From positions 124,001 to 188,000 of the forward strand of contig JAJEKV010000160.1 in assembly GCA_021234155.1 (NCBI GenBank): a DNA stretch of 64,000 bases, read 5' to 3'. This document shows positions 1 through 11,100 of the stretch, in pieces. How positions within the stretch are numbered: the stretch's first letter is position 1; each line of letters starts with the position of its first letter. Under the pieces are notes generated by a model. It made no database searches. It was given only the letters and a program-made list of their open reading frames with translations, and was not told the DNA's origin. Source of the DNA: Isoetes taiwanensis. Its lineage: Eukaryota > Streptophyta > Lycopodiopsida > Isoetales > Isoetaceae. Both the position numbers and the translations under genes were made by a program.

Positions 1-512
1 TCGTAATTAGAAGAAGCTGACTTTATGGGTCGGTAGGCCTTTCTCGAAGTCGAAAGACGCCGGGCCCGTAAAAGCTGGATTTTTAAACTTTGGTACGCTT
101 CTCATTCGGCGAGGTCGAGAAAAACCCACATAAACATGTTTACGGCTTTTGAGAACGCGCTTTCTCATTTCCTTGGCGAGAATTAGAAAGACTATCTGAC
201 ACCATAAAACACTGTTTACGGCGTTGGTACCTTTCTCGACTTCGCAAAATTAGAGAAAGAAACCCTGACTATAAAACCTGCGTTTTTAAACTTTGGTACG
301 CCTTTCTCGACTCTTGAGTGAGAAAAGACCATCAGCTAAAACTTGCATTTTTTAAGCTTTGAGAACGCCTTTCGACTGTGAGTGAAAGATACTCTGCTTC
401 GCTAAAACTTGCATTTTTAAACTTTGAGCTGCCTTTCATTCGCGGAGTGAAAGGAAAGCCTTCTGACTAAAACACATGTTTTTTCCTTTGAGTTGTCTTT
501 CTCCTGCACGTA
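1..512. repeat. degenerate minisatellite array, unit about 55-75 bp
   Basis: About eight diverged units repeat a block with the core ttttaaactttg, seen near 81, 138, 209, 282, 349, 411 and 473. It is followed by a pyrimidine-rich ctttctcgact and then its near complement agtgagaaag, so most units could fold into a short hairpin. The array starts at the window edge and probably continues to the left. No coding sense was found. Unit spacing varies between roughly 55 and 75 bases, so the array is old or was assembled imprecisely. Confidence 0.75.
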
Positions 513-3500
513 TTTTTCAAAAATGGCCCTAAGAACTATGTTTTATTTTATTTTTTATTGCATGTAGCATCCTTTCATTCAATTTGATTTTGTCTCTTGC
601 GGTCCTTATCGACCAAATAGTATTTTATGCTTGGGAACAATGACATGAGTTGGACATCACAAACATGTGGCCATAAGGAACTCCTCATACAAATTTCTAT
701 CATCTGTAGAAGTTGCTTTCTGTGACTAGAGGAAGCTCCACTTGGCCCTTTGCACTAAGGTGGTTCATGTGTGAGAGGGTGTAATGATTGTCCTTATCGA
801 CCACTATGGTCTCTTCACCTTGTAATATATATTGTAATGAGCCCATTTATAAATATAAGGTATCTCAAGCTAAAACATTTTTGGGTGATTAAGTAAATGA
901 TTTATAATTTTGTTGGAATTTGCTTGATCTATTGTCTACACCTAAGAAAATAGAGCCAAAATGTTCAACTAAGAATCTTTTCAATTAGAGCGATAGGTCT
1001 AATGCATGTTTTGCGTTGCATTGTTCTTGTTCTCGACAAGCTATCAAAAGCGGAAGAAAAAGTTTGGATGCACACTAATGAACCAAAATTCCAATTATGG
1101 CGGTTTTTGGGTCGAGTGCTTCTTTTGTGTAAATTAACGGGGTTAGAAAAATGGGAATGGAATGAGTCCACTTTAATTAAATAAGACTTTATCCCCAAGC
1201 GAGGCATACCAAAATACAAGCGGAATGTTGGCGAAGATGCAGACCCGAGGGGGTCACATAAGTTGAGATTGAGGCTGGAAGATGGTCAAAACCGATTGAA
1301 GCCAGAGTTGTGTAAGGTATGCAAAGCGAGGGGCAATGAAGATGAACACCATGCTCGCCACACTTTATCCGGAGAATAAACATGGATCTAATTTTGGGTA
1401 TATATGAGTCACGTATTCATTGTTCTCTCTGCCACCATTGACATTAGGACCATATATAAAAGCGGTGGATGCATACGGATTCATTTATTCTGAAGTTGTA
1501 AAGAAAAACCATTGTTCATGTGCTCCATGGTCTCTGCGAGGCCCAAGTGACGTAGATAATTAAAAAAACTAGCATAAAATGCATGGATCACTGCTTGTTG
1601 GCGCAAATGCTTTTGTAGAGGGTTTTCATACCACGTCAAATACAAAGGCACATTCCAAATTGCATGGCAATAGCGGCCCTTCTCGGACACCTGCAATTTA
1701 GTAATCATGGAGCCAAAGCGAGCAATCAAGCAATCAATTGGCTAAGATTGCCAAACGGATCGAAAACATAAACCCCAAAAAACCTAGGCCAAAATCATCT
1801 GGAAAAAAATGTCGTTTTTAGAAGATGCAGGTACTGCTGACATGAAACTTCTAAAACCATGGCTTATAACTTTAAGAAAAAAATCCAAAAATATTTCCCA
1901 CTAGACCTGAAATCCTCAAATTAACAAGGTACATAAGTTTAGTTTAAGTTGTAAGTTGTATATTTTTATAGTGCCAAATCTAGTTGTATAGTTTTACTTG
2001 TATAACTTAAATGTATTAGCTTTGGAATCTAAGCTGCATATTTAATGGAAGCTAGCTAGTCAAAAGAACAGCGAAATTACATGTAAGGATGAATAAGGCG
2101 AGGAAGCACCCTTATCTTATCCTATAGTTGGAAACTTCTAGGAAGGCATACATAGAAGCTAAAAAACATTAATATACCTCATAATTTTTGCAGAATATTT
2201 CCAAAATTGACTGTGTCTTTTGTTGTCTTTAAAATGTGGATCATTATGTGACGCCGAGCTGTATCTGAAGAGGCACAGGGGAGTCACGAACATGGAGATA
2301 TGAGAGATTCATGAGAGGTTACAAGATGTTGTTGAACAATGTTGATAGTGTGATCAAGCAAGGCATTTTGTCCAGTGTAGGAACTTTAGACGTAATTGCT
2401 CTATAAGGTTTGGGGATGATCTTTTTTATTTCTTTTCTTATGTTTTCAATACCTTGGAGCTTCAATTCTCACTACACATAGCAGTACAAATTACCCACCT
2501 CGAACCAAACTCAAAGCTAATACATCTTGCCAAACCACTTAATTTCAAACATTCAACGGCCTTCTCAAACAACAGCCCCATGCATCAGAGCTTAACATGA
2601 TATTAACATCCAGAATTATGCCATCGCTACATTCAAACAACTTGTCCTTTCCCTTCTTGCGTCTACTGGCAGTTTCCCAAAAATAAAAAAATGCATTGAA
2701 GACCATCTCCATTAGTCCGATTCTGCAGTGCTTCATGGCAAACCGAGACCTAAAAATGAGCGTTCTAATTGCCCTGGACGAACTGGGCTTTGCCGACATG
2801 GCACAACCAAATTTCGAATTTTCATATGCTTTGTCTAGCTTACGGCTGTCTTTTCCCTCACGACCACGTCTTTTTCCACAAGAATCGTGGCGATCTATAC
2901 TATCGGAACTAAAGGCAAGCGAGGTGATTTTGCATTGTCTCGGATTTTGATGATATACAAGCTCGCGTATCTCAGAAGCTGGTTGTATTGTCAGAGCACC
3001 CCCCTCTTGTATTATCGGCCTGAATTTTTGTATAGTAATTCAGGCCCCCCCCTTTGGTACTTTTACGGCCCCTTTTGGAAGAATCAGAAGCCCCCCTCTT
3101 TACATGGTCAAAAATACCATTAATCTAAATTAAATCAAAGGAAGCAACACCAATTATAGATTAAATTACAATAAGGTTGTAATGCATAGGTCAAAAATAC
3201 TATTTAAATTAAATTAAGATAAAATTAATAACCTGATAAAAATTACAATAAAGGTAAATTACAATAAGGATTGTAATACGATCGATGCATTCACAGAACT
3301 TGGAATGCATTCCCGAGGAAAACCAACAAATTTTCTCGCCATATGTACTCCTCAAAATAACTATCACTTAATGGTCTTTCGTGTACCATATCTAAGCGTG
3401 CCTTCTTCAAGCTGCGCCCATGTTGACTTTCTATTGTATTGGTGTGCACTCCTATTTCGGGATCAACAAAAGAACCTCGAATAGATTAAGCTGTGTGTAA

Positions 3501-3530
3501 TGATTGGTGGGCTACTCTCAAGCCATTAAG
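513..3530. other. intergenic stretch, no gene recognised
   Basis: AT-rich sequence with scattered short open frames on both strands. The most gene-like is a minus-strand frame over about 2545-2945, open for more than 120 codons and rich in Arg, Lys and Ser before a hydrophobic Phe/Tyr-rich part. I recognise no domain in it. Near 2995-3110 there are C-rich runs (gcccccc) on a T-rich background. No tRNA or complete transposon was seen. Confidence 0.5.
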
Positions 3531-3532
3531 TA

Positions 3533-4200
3533 TCATACCAAACATGTCAGAGACAATATGGATTTGTCGCAGGGCTCAACATCTTGATAGATTATATCGA
3601 TTCGTCTCCTTTCACAGCAGGGCGTAACAAAACATGTCGGCCCCCTCTCTATTCCGCAGAACACCCGTGACCCTCCACTCTTTGCCCTTATTTGTATTTT
3701 TCTTTTCCAAATTGCTCCTCGTCCCCATCTCTGATTTTCGGGGCCTATCTTGCAGTGTGTCTGGAAGTACCGTATTGACGAGATATCACGACAAAAATTC
3801 TCACAATCCTGACGGTTTTGAGATACATCTGAACCATTGCACGACGACAAACTGCGGCTTGATCGACCGGTGATGCACTCCGGCTCAACATCTGTGCCAT
3901 GGAGTTTGCTACCCGACAAATAAGTACACGATCTTTCGGACTTCGTCGATATTTGTGTCCGCAGTAGGTGCACTTCCACTTGAACTTGTCAGATCAGGCT
4001 ATTAGCTCGGCCTCAATTTCATCAGAATTGATCCGCATGACTGCTTTGCTGGTTCCTCACGGCAATAGACCTATCTCAATACAAAATGAAATTGCATCTT
4101 CAATGAGGAAGTACGTTCCGTACAGTATCTCTTAGGCCCGATAGGCTACATAGAGGTCATCATTAAACGAGGCGATAATTTTGTTCGGAGAGGAAGCCAT
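3533..4200 (-). pseudogene. broken BED-type zinc-finger protein (transposase-like)
   Basis: Read on the minus strand from an ATG at 4200, the frame gives MASSPNKIIASF and stops after about 22 codons. A frame with two in-frame TGA codons then leads into SDKFKWKCTYCGHKYRR at about 3960-3925. The W-K-C-x2-C start followed, in a shifted frame, by a loop ending in DVEPEC resembles a BED zinc finger. BED fingers are common at the N-terminus of plant hAT-type transposases and proteins derived from them. The stops and the frame change mean it is not functional as assembled. No DDE or dimerisation domain is visible nearby, so this is an N-terminal fragment. The family call is inference from the finger pattern; a C2H2-type finger is the alternative. 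Confidence 0.45.
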
Positions 4201-4267
4201 GATGGGTATGAGTGATGATGGTAAGGTGGAAGATGGTATGGAGTGAATTTGAGTCCTTGAATGACTC

Positions 4268-4275
4268 TTTTTATA
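4268..4275 (-). promoter_or_regulatory. TATA box upstream of the broken BED-finger frame
   Basis: On the minus strand the sequence reads ccTATAAAAAgag, about 70 bases before the ATG at 4200. That spacing fits a plant TATA box with a short 5' leader. The leader between is C/A-rich, as plant 5' UTRs often are. It supports 4200 as the original start of the frame. Confidence 0.4.
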
Positions 4276-4400
4276 GGGTTCTTACATTTAAAAGATTTTG
4301 GATTAAGGAATTGGACCATTTTTGACAATTTAATGGGTGCATACTCTTAAGTTAGGTTTACTAGTGCATGAGTACTTAGCAAGAAATTAGATGTGGTTGG

Positions 4401-4730
4401 TTATTTCATTAGAATAACATTGGATGGGTAGGTAGATGATTTTTTGGTCAAAGCTGTTTTAATTAAGATGAAATTGGGTGCGTTGGAGTCGATTGGTGAC
4501 GTGGACAAAGCACTTTTGTTTTTGGTGAGGCCGGTCGAATCCCGGTCTTGGCTGACGAGGCCAGAATCGGGGGGCGGTTTCTTCAAAGTGAGGAAACTAC
4601 CAAAGGGGGCGGATACTCTGATCGTCGTCAGTAGGATAATACTGATCGAAGCGGATAATTCAGCCCTCCCTAATCTCCTAATGGGGATGTGCCCTAAGAT
4701 CTTGGAAATCAATGTAGTATTCTAACAAGA
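4401..4730. other. open on both strands, function not recognised
   Basis: A plus-strand frame (4444-4725) and a minus-strand frame (4401-4712) overlap almost completely. Both are about 100 codons long and neither shows a known motif. Base composition rises in G over 4500-4680 compared with its flanks. It could be a fragment of an exon or transposon, but nothing in the sequence decides it. Confidence 0.2.
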
Positions 4731-4739
4731 CACTACCCT

Positions 4740-6886
4740 CCAAATTCGCCCATCTCAACCTAGAACCATGGTGTAGACATGGCACTATTCTCGGTCTCTC
4801 ATCGGGGTGGCCCCATTATCCTGTTCTCCTGCATTTCTAAGTTTGCCATGTCAGCCAAACCTAGACATAAATCATGCAACCATTCCTATTGGCAACCGCA
4901 ATTTGGAAAATTGAAAACCTGCATTGATGACTAAGACAAAGATTAGCAAATTAAAAGACAATCCAGACATAGTTCAAATTTTCAGATTCTTCCTCTGACC
5001 ATTTGAATTTTTTGGAGTTGCTAGTGATATCTAAGATGAAGTCCAGTAGAAGGAAAGTAACAAGAATGCTTTCTCTTGTTCTTGCATTGCCATGTGGCAC
5101 AAAAAACCTTCCTGCTAATGGCCATTAGGGAGTTTGGGGTATTTTCTCCCCATTAAGAGATTTAGGGCGTTCTGCAAAACATAGCACCTCAGTAGCAAAA
5201 CCCAACCATTCCCATTACCTCAATTGCATGCCAATTTCTTTGATACTGGCACAAGCCACCTGAAGCTCAAGCGGGCGTGGGGATCAGCGAGAAGAGGTGG
5301 AACTTAGATCGCATGGGGAAACCTTCCAGCTAGCCGCCGAGAAGCCCCTTCAACTAGCCTCGAGAAGCAGATTTATATGTTTATCTCGAAACGCGGATAA
5401 AATACGGATCAACAAATCTAAACACAATAAAATGGGGATCAACAGATAAAATGGGGATCAACGAAGAGGAATTAGACTTCAACCTTCGGCTAGCCTCAAG
5501 AAGGTTGCTCTGCTTATGCGAGAACATGAGGATAAATCCGGCTATCAAAGATAACTCTGGTACCTCATCTGAATTTCTGAATCCGCACCCAATTCCTTCA
5601 GCGGCTCTAGTACCTCGTCTAAATTTCTGAATTAGGACCTGGGATTGTCTTCTTCTAAAATTTCCTTTGTCCTTTACTAACCGTCGTTTCTTGCGTCTTT
5701 TCCTTCCAGGCAGCTTAATTGTTCAATGGTGGTTTTGGCTTTGCCCGGCGCATGCATTCACCCAAACTCAGGCCACGCCCTAATGGAGATACTCCGAGGC
5801 AACCCAACAACATTTTCAGACTCCATTCAATGAAACAAACTCCATTCCAGACAGAAGACTCGACCAGCCCCCTTCTCCAAATAAAGACCAGATAGGCACA
5901 AAATGTTTCTAAACATTAACATTCATACCAAAACCATCAATCCCCTACATCCGCCGTTGCAAAAGAAACCAATGTTGACAACTTAAGGCAATCAGTCAAG
6001 TAATTCATCCATCCATATTGACACACAGTATTGAGCAGAAAGATATTTTGTGGTAAGGATCAATTTTGCTTTTCTGTAAGAAAAATGTTTTTCTCTATCA
6101 AACTTTTGTTTGCCCTCCATATTGTCATAAATCCCTATCTGCAAGAGCGAAACAAGAAAGAGAAAAATGAGAACCCATCTGACTCAAATAAAAGCAAAAA
6201 GTTCATAACCATGGCCTTAAGCAAGCAAATGAAGCAGCATAACTATGTTAAGAAAAATGAGAAATAGTTCCTGCATTGATGTAAAACAGGATAAAACAGA
6301 AAATGGCATGTTTTGTAAAATGCGCAATTAACCACGCTTTGGGAGTGAATTCTGTGACAGTTCCTACCATGTGCCTTACTGAGCATTGAAGAGATGGAAC
6401 TCTTGTCCATGGATCAGTTCCTATGGATTTGTTAATATCACATCACTTTAGGAAGTCTTAAGATGATGATCAAAGTAAAATCCCTGCTGTAATCTTCCTG
6501 GAGCAATGTAGTATTTTTCTACTGCCTCAATACCATGTTTCAATTAACACTTGCGAAAATGATGCCAACTATCAAGCTCCCAGTTTGCCAAGGGAAATTA
6601 TTTAGCATGTTATTGAAACCTAACAAAATAGTGCGTGCTTTCTTCCTTTCGCATCACATTCTCAACGATTAATCCTAATCAGTGGCATTAGGCAAGAATG
6701 GCAGAAATGCTTCAAAATTAACTTCAATTGTCTGTGAAGATCATTCCCCGTTATCTCTTGATATCAGAACTAACACTTCCATCTTCAGATCTTTGCTTAT
6801 GCCCCTAATAAACCTTGCAGATATTGTTCAGATAAGGCCATACATAGCAATCCAAGCATCTGCAAGTGCACAGTTTATAACAATCC
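4740..6886. other. intergenic, no gene recognised
   Basis: Mixed sequence without recognisable coding or RNA features. Around 5385-5460 the words aaatgggatcaac and ataaaatggggatcaac recur three times within about 60 bases, a small local tandem duplication. The part nearest 6886 is probably 3'-flanking sequence of the minus-strand exon that ends there. Confidence 0.45.
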
Positions 6887-7168
6887 TCAAATATCCTCCA
6901 CCAGATTGCAATCTACTTTTGTCATTGGAAGAGAGTTATTAGATTTCGGATGAATATGCTTAGAGTCCAGTCCAATGACTGATTGGGCTTTCCCAACAGC
7001 AGTTGCATGTATTGCAGTTGAGCCTTCATGTCTCAGCAATGGATCTATTTTTTGTCTCAACATGGCATGGACTTGGCAAACAGCTAGAAGGAAATCTCCA
7101 ACTTTTAAAGTACGTATGACTAAGTTGCTAGGTAAATCACCACAAAAAGTTAATTCAGTTACAAGCCT
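6887..7168 (-). CDS. probable terminal exon of an unrecognised protein
   Basis: On the minus strand a good splice acceptor (accatag) at 7169-7170 opens a frame of 93 codons beginning RLVTELTFCGDLPSN and ending LVEDI before a TGA at 6887-6889. An in-frame TAG lies directly before the acceptor, so the exon must start there. The composition looks like a folded globular protein, with alternating hydrophobic residues and a Gly-x-x-x-Ala rich end (STAIHATAVGKAQSVI). There is a weak, pattern-level resemblance to Alba/SpoVS-type nucleic-acid-binding folds; I do not rely on it. It lies about 1 kb downstream of the FHA-BRCT-RING-PHD gene on the same strand. It could be a separate gene or late exons of that one through the splice donor inside the PHD exon. 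Confidence 0.5.
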   Translation of the reverse strand, partial: RLVTELTFCGDLPSNLVIRTLKVGDFLLAVCQVHAMLRQKIDPLLRHEGSTAIHATAVGKAQSVIGLDSKHIHPKSNNSLPMTKVDCNLVEDI

Positions 7169-7319
7169 CTATGGTCAGTATGTTATTCAACTTCGGGTGA
7201 ATGTTTTGTTACATTATTGGACAGGCGACCAATTCACATTATCATGCATTAAGTCTATTGAACCCAACAAAAGTAATAAAGGTCCTAGTACCTTACATCT
7301 TTATAAAGCATTTCTTATA

Positions 7320-7472
7320 CATCCATGATTCGTCGCCGTGCAACTGGTACACATCAGCACAGCAGTGGAAGTTTCAAAAATCTCGAAGCACATATAGCCC
7401 GCCTTGTATAACTCACATTGCAATTCTCCAAACTTCAATTGCCAGACCATATCAAGACTGGTACATGCTGAG
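7320..7472 (-). CDS. possible upstream exon of the same unrecognised gene
   Basis: After a pyrimidine-rich acceptor (ttctctcag) ending near 7473, one minus-strand frame stays open for about 50 codons. It includes MVWQLKFGELQCELYKAG and the Cys-rich MCTSCTATNHGC; the other two frames stop at once. The exon could end at a GT after the ETSTA codons, which gives phase 0 and would join in frame to the exon at 7168. No family was recognised. Treat it as a candidate exon only. Confidence 0.3.
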
Positions 7473-7479
7473 AGAAATG

Positions 7480-8160
7480 AAATGAAATATTTTATTAATT
7501 CGTCTATGAGACCATCGAGTCTATGAAGTGGGTTCTTGTTGGGGGGAATAAAAGGGCAAGTACATTAAGCCTGCATGCAATGAAGAACTATTGGAATATC
7601 TGGTTTTAAAGAAACAAAAGTTTAACCGCAGAGATTCAGATGTTTTCATTTTCTTGTCTATGTCCTGAGTTGTGTCGGCTCATCAAGATAAATATAGCTA
7701 TACGTAAACTCAGGTGTGGAAACATTGTTGAACATGTGGATGCTGACAGTTTTTGGAAAATGGGGGAACAGAAAGCCCCAATTGCATTTCAGCCCAATTG
7801 CTCTCAATGTTGAACTGAAATTTTTGATTAATGCACCAACTATGAGTAGTTTTATGGCTATTTCTCCCAGAACTCAGCTAATGCAATTATATACAGCAGT
7901 CTTCCTAACGCATGGAGCAACTACTGTAACAGGGTTGAAAGCTGAAGAATGATCTAGTTATCTATGCAGGTCTTTGCAGTCCTTGTCACATTAACCATCT
8001 GTGGCATAAAGCCCTTCATCTCCTGTTGCGCTTTGCATTCAATAAACTAAGGCACAAGCCCAGTTTTACATCCTAAGGTGGTCAGCTCTCTAATACCCTT
8101 TAGACAGCATTATATAAAAACTCCATAACAAAATAATGGTCTCTTAATGCATCATTTGAC
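7480..8160. other. 3'-flanking or intronic sequence
   Basis: Lies between the PHD exon and the candidate exons at 6887-7470. It holds short open frames in both directions. A plus-strand one at 7716-7806 includes VDADSFWKMGEQKAP, and a minus-strand one of about 75 codons overlaps it. Neither is decisive. Part of it is likely the 3' UTR of the gene ending at 8165. Confidence 0.35.
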
Positions 8161-8164
8161 TTTT

Positions 8165-11100
8165 TCACGGCATAGGGGGAGACAGAGTGTATCCGTGGTC
8201 TAGTGCTGCAGCATACCTGATATAAGAGGTGACAAAAGAACGCCTGCTACAAATATTGCACAGCCACGGAGCAGATGATGAGCTGCTCCAAGGAGGATCC
8301 AGACAGAATGTATGGGTAGCTCTACCAGCACATCCACCACATACAAGTAAAAGATCTTCTGTATCCCTGCTTTGGCAGACAAGACAGGACAGATCCTGCT
8401 ATAATTCAAGACAGCTTGTCAAAGGCAGATAATCCAAAGATCCTTTTACATTAAAAAAGAAATTCCATCTCACAAGTCACCATCAGATTCAGGGCCTTTA
8501 ATTTCACAGATTCCATAATCAACCTAGCCTAAATCATCTGTTCAGACTAAATATCTTAGTCAGGTTTCGGGACTATATTCCATTTGCCTTCAAGTGAACA
8601 TTTAGCTTGGCGAAACCTATTCAACGTTCTCTATAATAACTTAAATCTACCAAAAAGTAATCTTGCCATAACACGGCATAACAATAGTCTTTAAAAGGGA
8701 GGAGCAAAATAGACATACTGTTGGGGCTATTAACGTTCTGGATGGTCTTAACGACTGGTTTTTCTGCTGTTTCTCCTCGATCAAGATTATGGACTCCATT
8801 TCTGACTGTAAGGATCCATTTGGCAAATTGGCCTCTTTCTTTGTGATAAAGTCGAACGGTGTCTTGCACAATGGGCATGTAGCTGTTTTCTAAAGTGTGG
8901 GAAAAATAAAAACAAGATAAGGATAATAGACAGCATGGAAAGCATAATGCAACATATATATACCGCTTTACAAGCCCAATGATGGATGCACTTGAAGCAG
9001 AATTTGTGACCACATGCTAGTACACCCTCAGCACCCAGTTGGTTATCCTCATGGCAGATAACACATAGCACTTCTTTAGTAGAAGCTAAAGTTCCAGCAT
9101 CGGCATCAGTATTTGCAGTATTATGAATATCAGTACCATCTTCAACTTCGGTATGTTCGCAAGCATTTATCTTTGTACTATTATGAATATCCATACTATT
9201 ATGTGCTTCAGCTTCAATATCGCCGCAAAAGGCCTGGCCACCAGAAACCGTCTTTGCAGCACCAATAGCAATTGCAGCTAGCTTCTTTTGTCTCAAACGC
9301 TTGGGGAATTTCGTGGACTTGTATCGAGGAATATATGGGCATTCACTTCTCCGCTTCTTTTCAGGATTTATATCTATTTTATGAATGGATCTAGATAGCT
9401 GCAGAACATATCACAGAAATAGAGTTACCAAAAGAAAAGTAATAGTACAAAAAGATAGTAATATTCTCTACTTTAATCCTAACCTGGCTTACTAACTTTC
9501 AAACACAACTTTCAGATTTTGCTTTGCTTGTGTTATTCATTTCTCGTCTAACTAGCAAGTCAAAATTTTAGGACATGCGAACCAAATAAGAAACATATGC
9601 ATCTTTGACTTATCATATGCTATAACTAGTTGCAATTTTAAATAAAGAAATAAATGCTGTCACTATGCACAATGTTGGTACCTGAATACCCATATTGCAG
9701 GCAGCTTCTGCAGATTTAGAACATTCGCCTTGCAGCCGGCCCGATTTCACTGTTTGCTTATCCAATAGCTCGACTTTGTCAACTGCTGACTTGGCCTGAA
9801 CTCCTCCGGTTAGGACTGTCTCAGCAATTGGCACTTGCCATTGAATACATCCAGCAATCTTACCACTAAAAAGTTTCCCAACATTACATACAAATATACA
9901 CAACCACATCAAGTGCTTGCTAAATTCAAACTAACCTGATTAGGCCATAAGATTCCTCTGGGAGTCTAGTCCCTGCTTTTAAACAATCCTCAAACCAACG
10001 GTGATTGATAATTTTTGTTCCTAATCGTTTGGCTAGATCATATTTCCCACCAGAAAATGTCCAACATACCTATATTGTACATGTAAAAGTAACATGTATG
10101 AATTTAGGAGTAAGATAAAGGTACGTTCAGTATTATTGTAGAAATTTATCCCCAGTTATCACTATGAGTTTGTTAATTGTTGAGGATTACAACAATTAAC
10201 AAACTCATAGTGATTTATGGTAAGGTATGACTTTGCTTGCAAAACAGCATCTGCTACTGCAAAAAAGTTCAGATCTCAATCACTTTATTTATAACAGTTC
10301 CATGCAAGATCTAGCTATGAGTGTGAAGGGAAGTAAAGGTAACAAGTCAGTTGGGATAAAGTTGACAAAACTTAAACCCCTAATCTGGAACTATGTGAAA
10401 TTCGTTATAAGCATACCAGATGTGTATTTGCTGGCGACAGACTACCCGTGTAAAGTGCTCCAACTGTATCAATAAGCCTCACAAGTCGCCATCTCTCATT
10501 ATCATTGTAGCCAGTGACGGTGGCAACTACAGACTTCATTCCAGGTATAGGTCCATTTTTGTCCAAGTTTTCTATACCATTCTGATTACCTAAACAAAAT
10601 TTTCAGTGTACCAATCAGGTCATCCAAATGACAACTTGCATGGTTTAAGTTCAACAAGAAATCCACATGTATATTCAACTCAAGAAACTAATGCTAAGAA
10701 CACCTGGTGAAAATATTTACCACTGCCTCTTTTACATGCTTTAGTCAAGAGAATGTCCTTGTCGGCTTCTTCCATGTCAATGACAATAGGGTCCTTGCTT
10801 GTACCTTCTTCTGCAGGCTTAGCTTGAAATAAAGCAGAAATCCCCTTAGAATCATTTGCCTCTTTAATGTGTTCACTCATTGGACCTATTTGATCGCCAT
10901 TTCGATGGTGACATGCTGCAGCTTCTTCAATATCTGTGTCAATTAGAGGATATTTGAACTTCCGTGCAAATCAACAAATGTTTGAAACAAATCAACGGCA
11001 TTTATTACATGCATAAACAATGTGAATAGTAGACATTAATGTTTATACCTACCAGCATTTCTCCCAGATGCTTCAGTCAGTTGAGGGCACTTGCTGGCAT

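Noticed and set aside
1-512. CRISPR-like array
   Set aside because: Units vary throughout with no constant repeat and unique spacer pattern, and the context is a plant-type genome.
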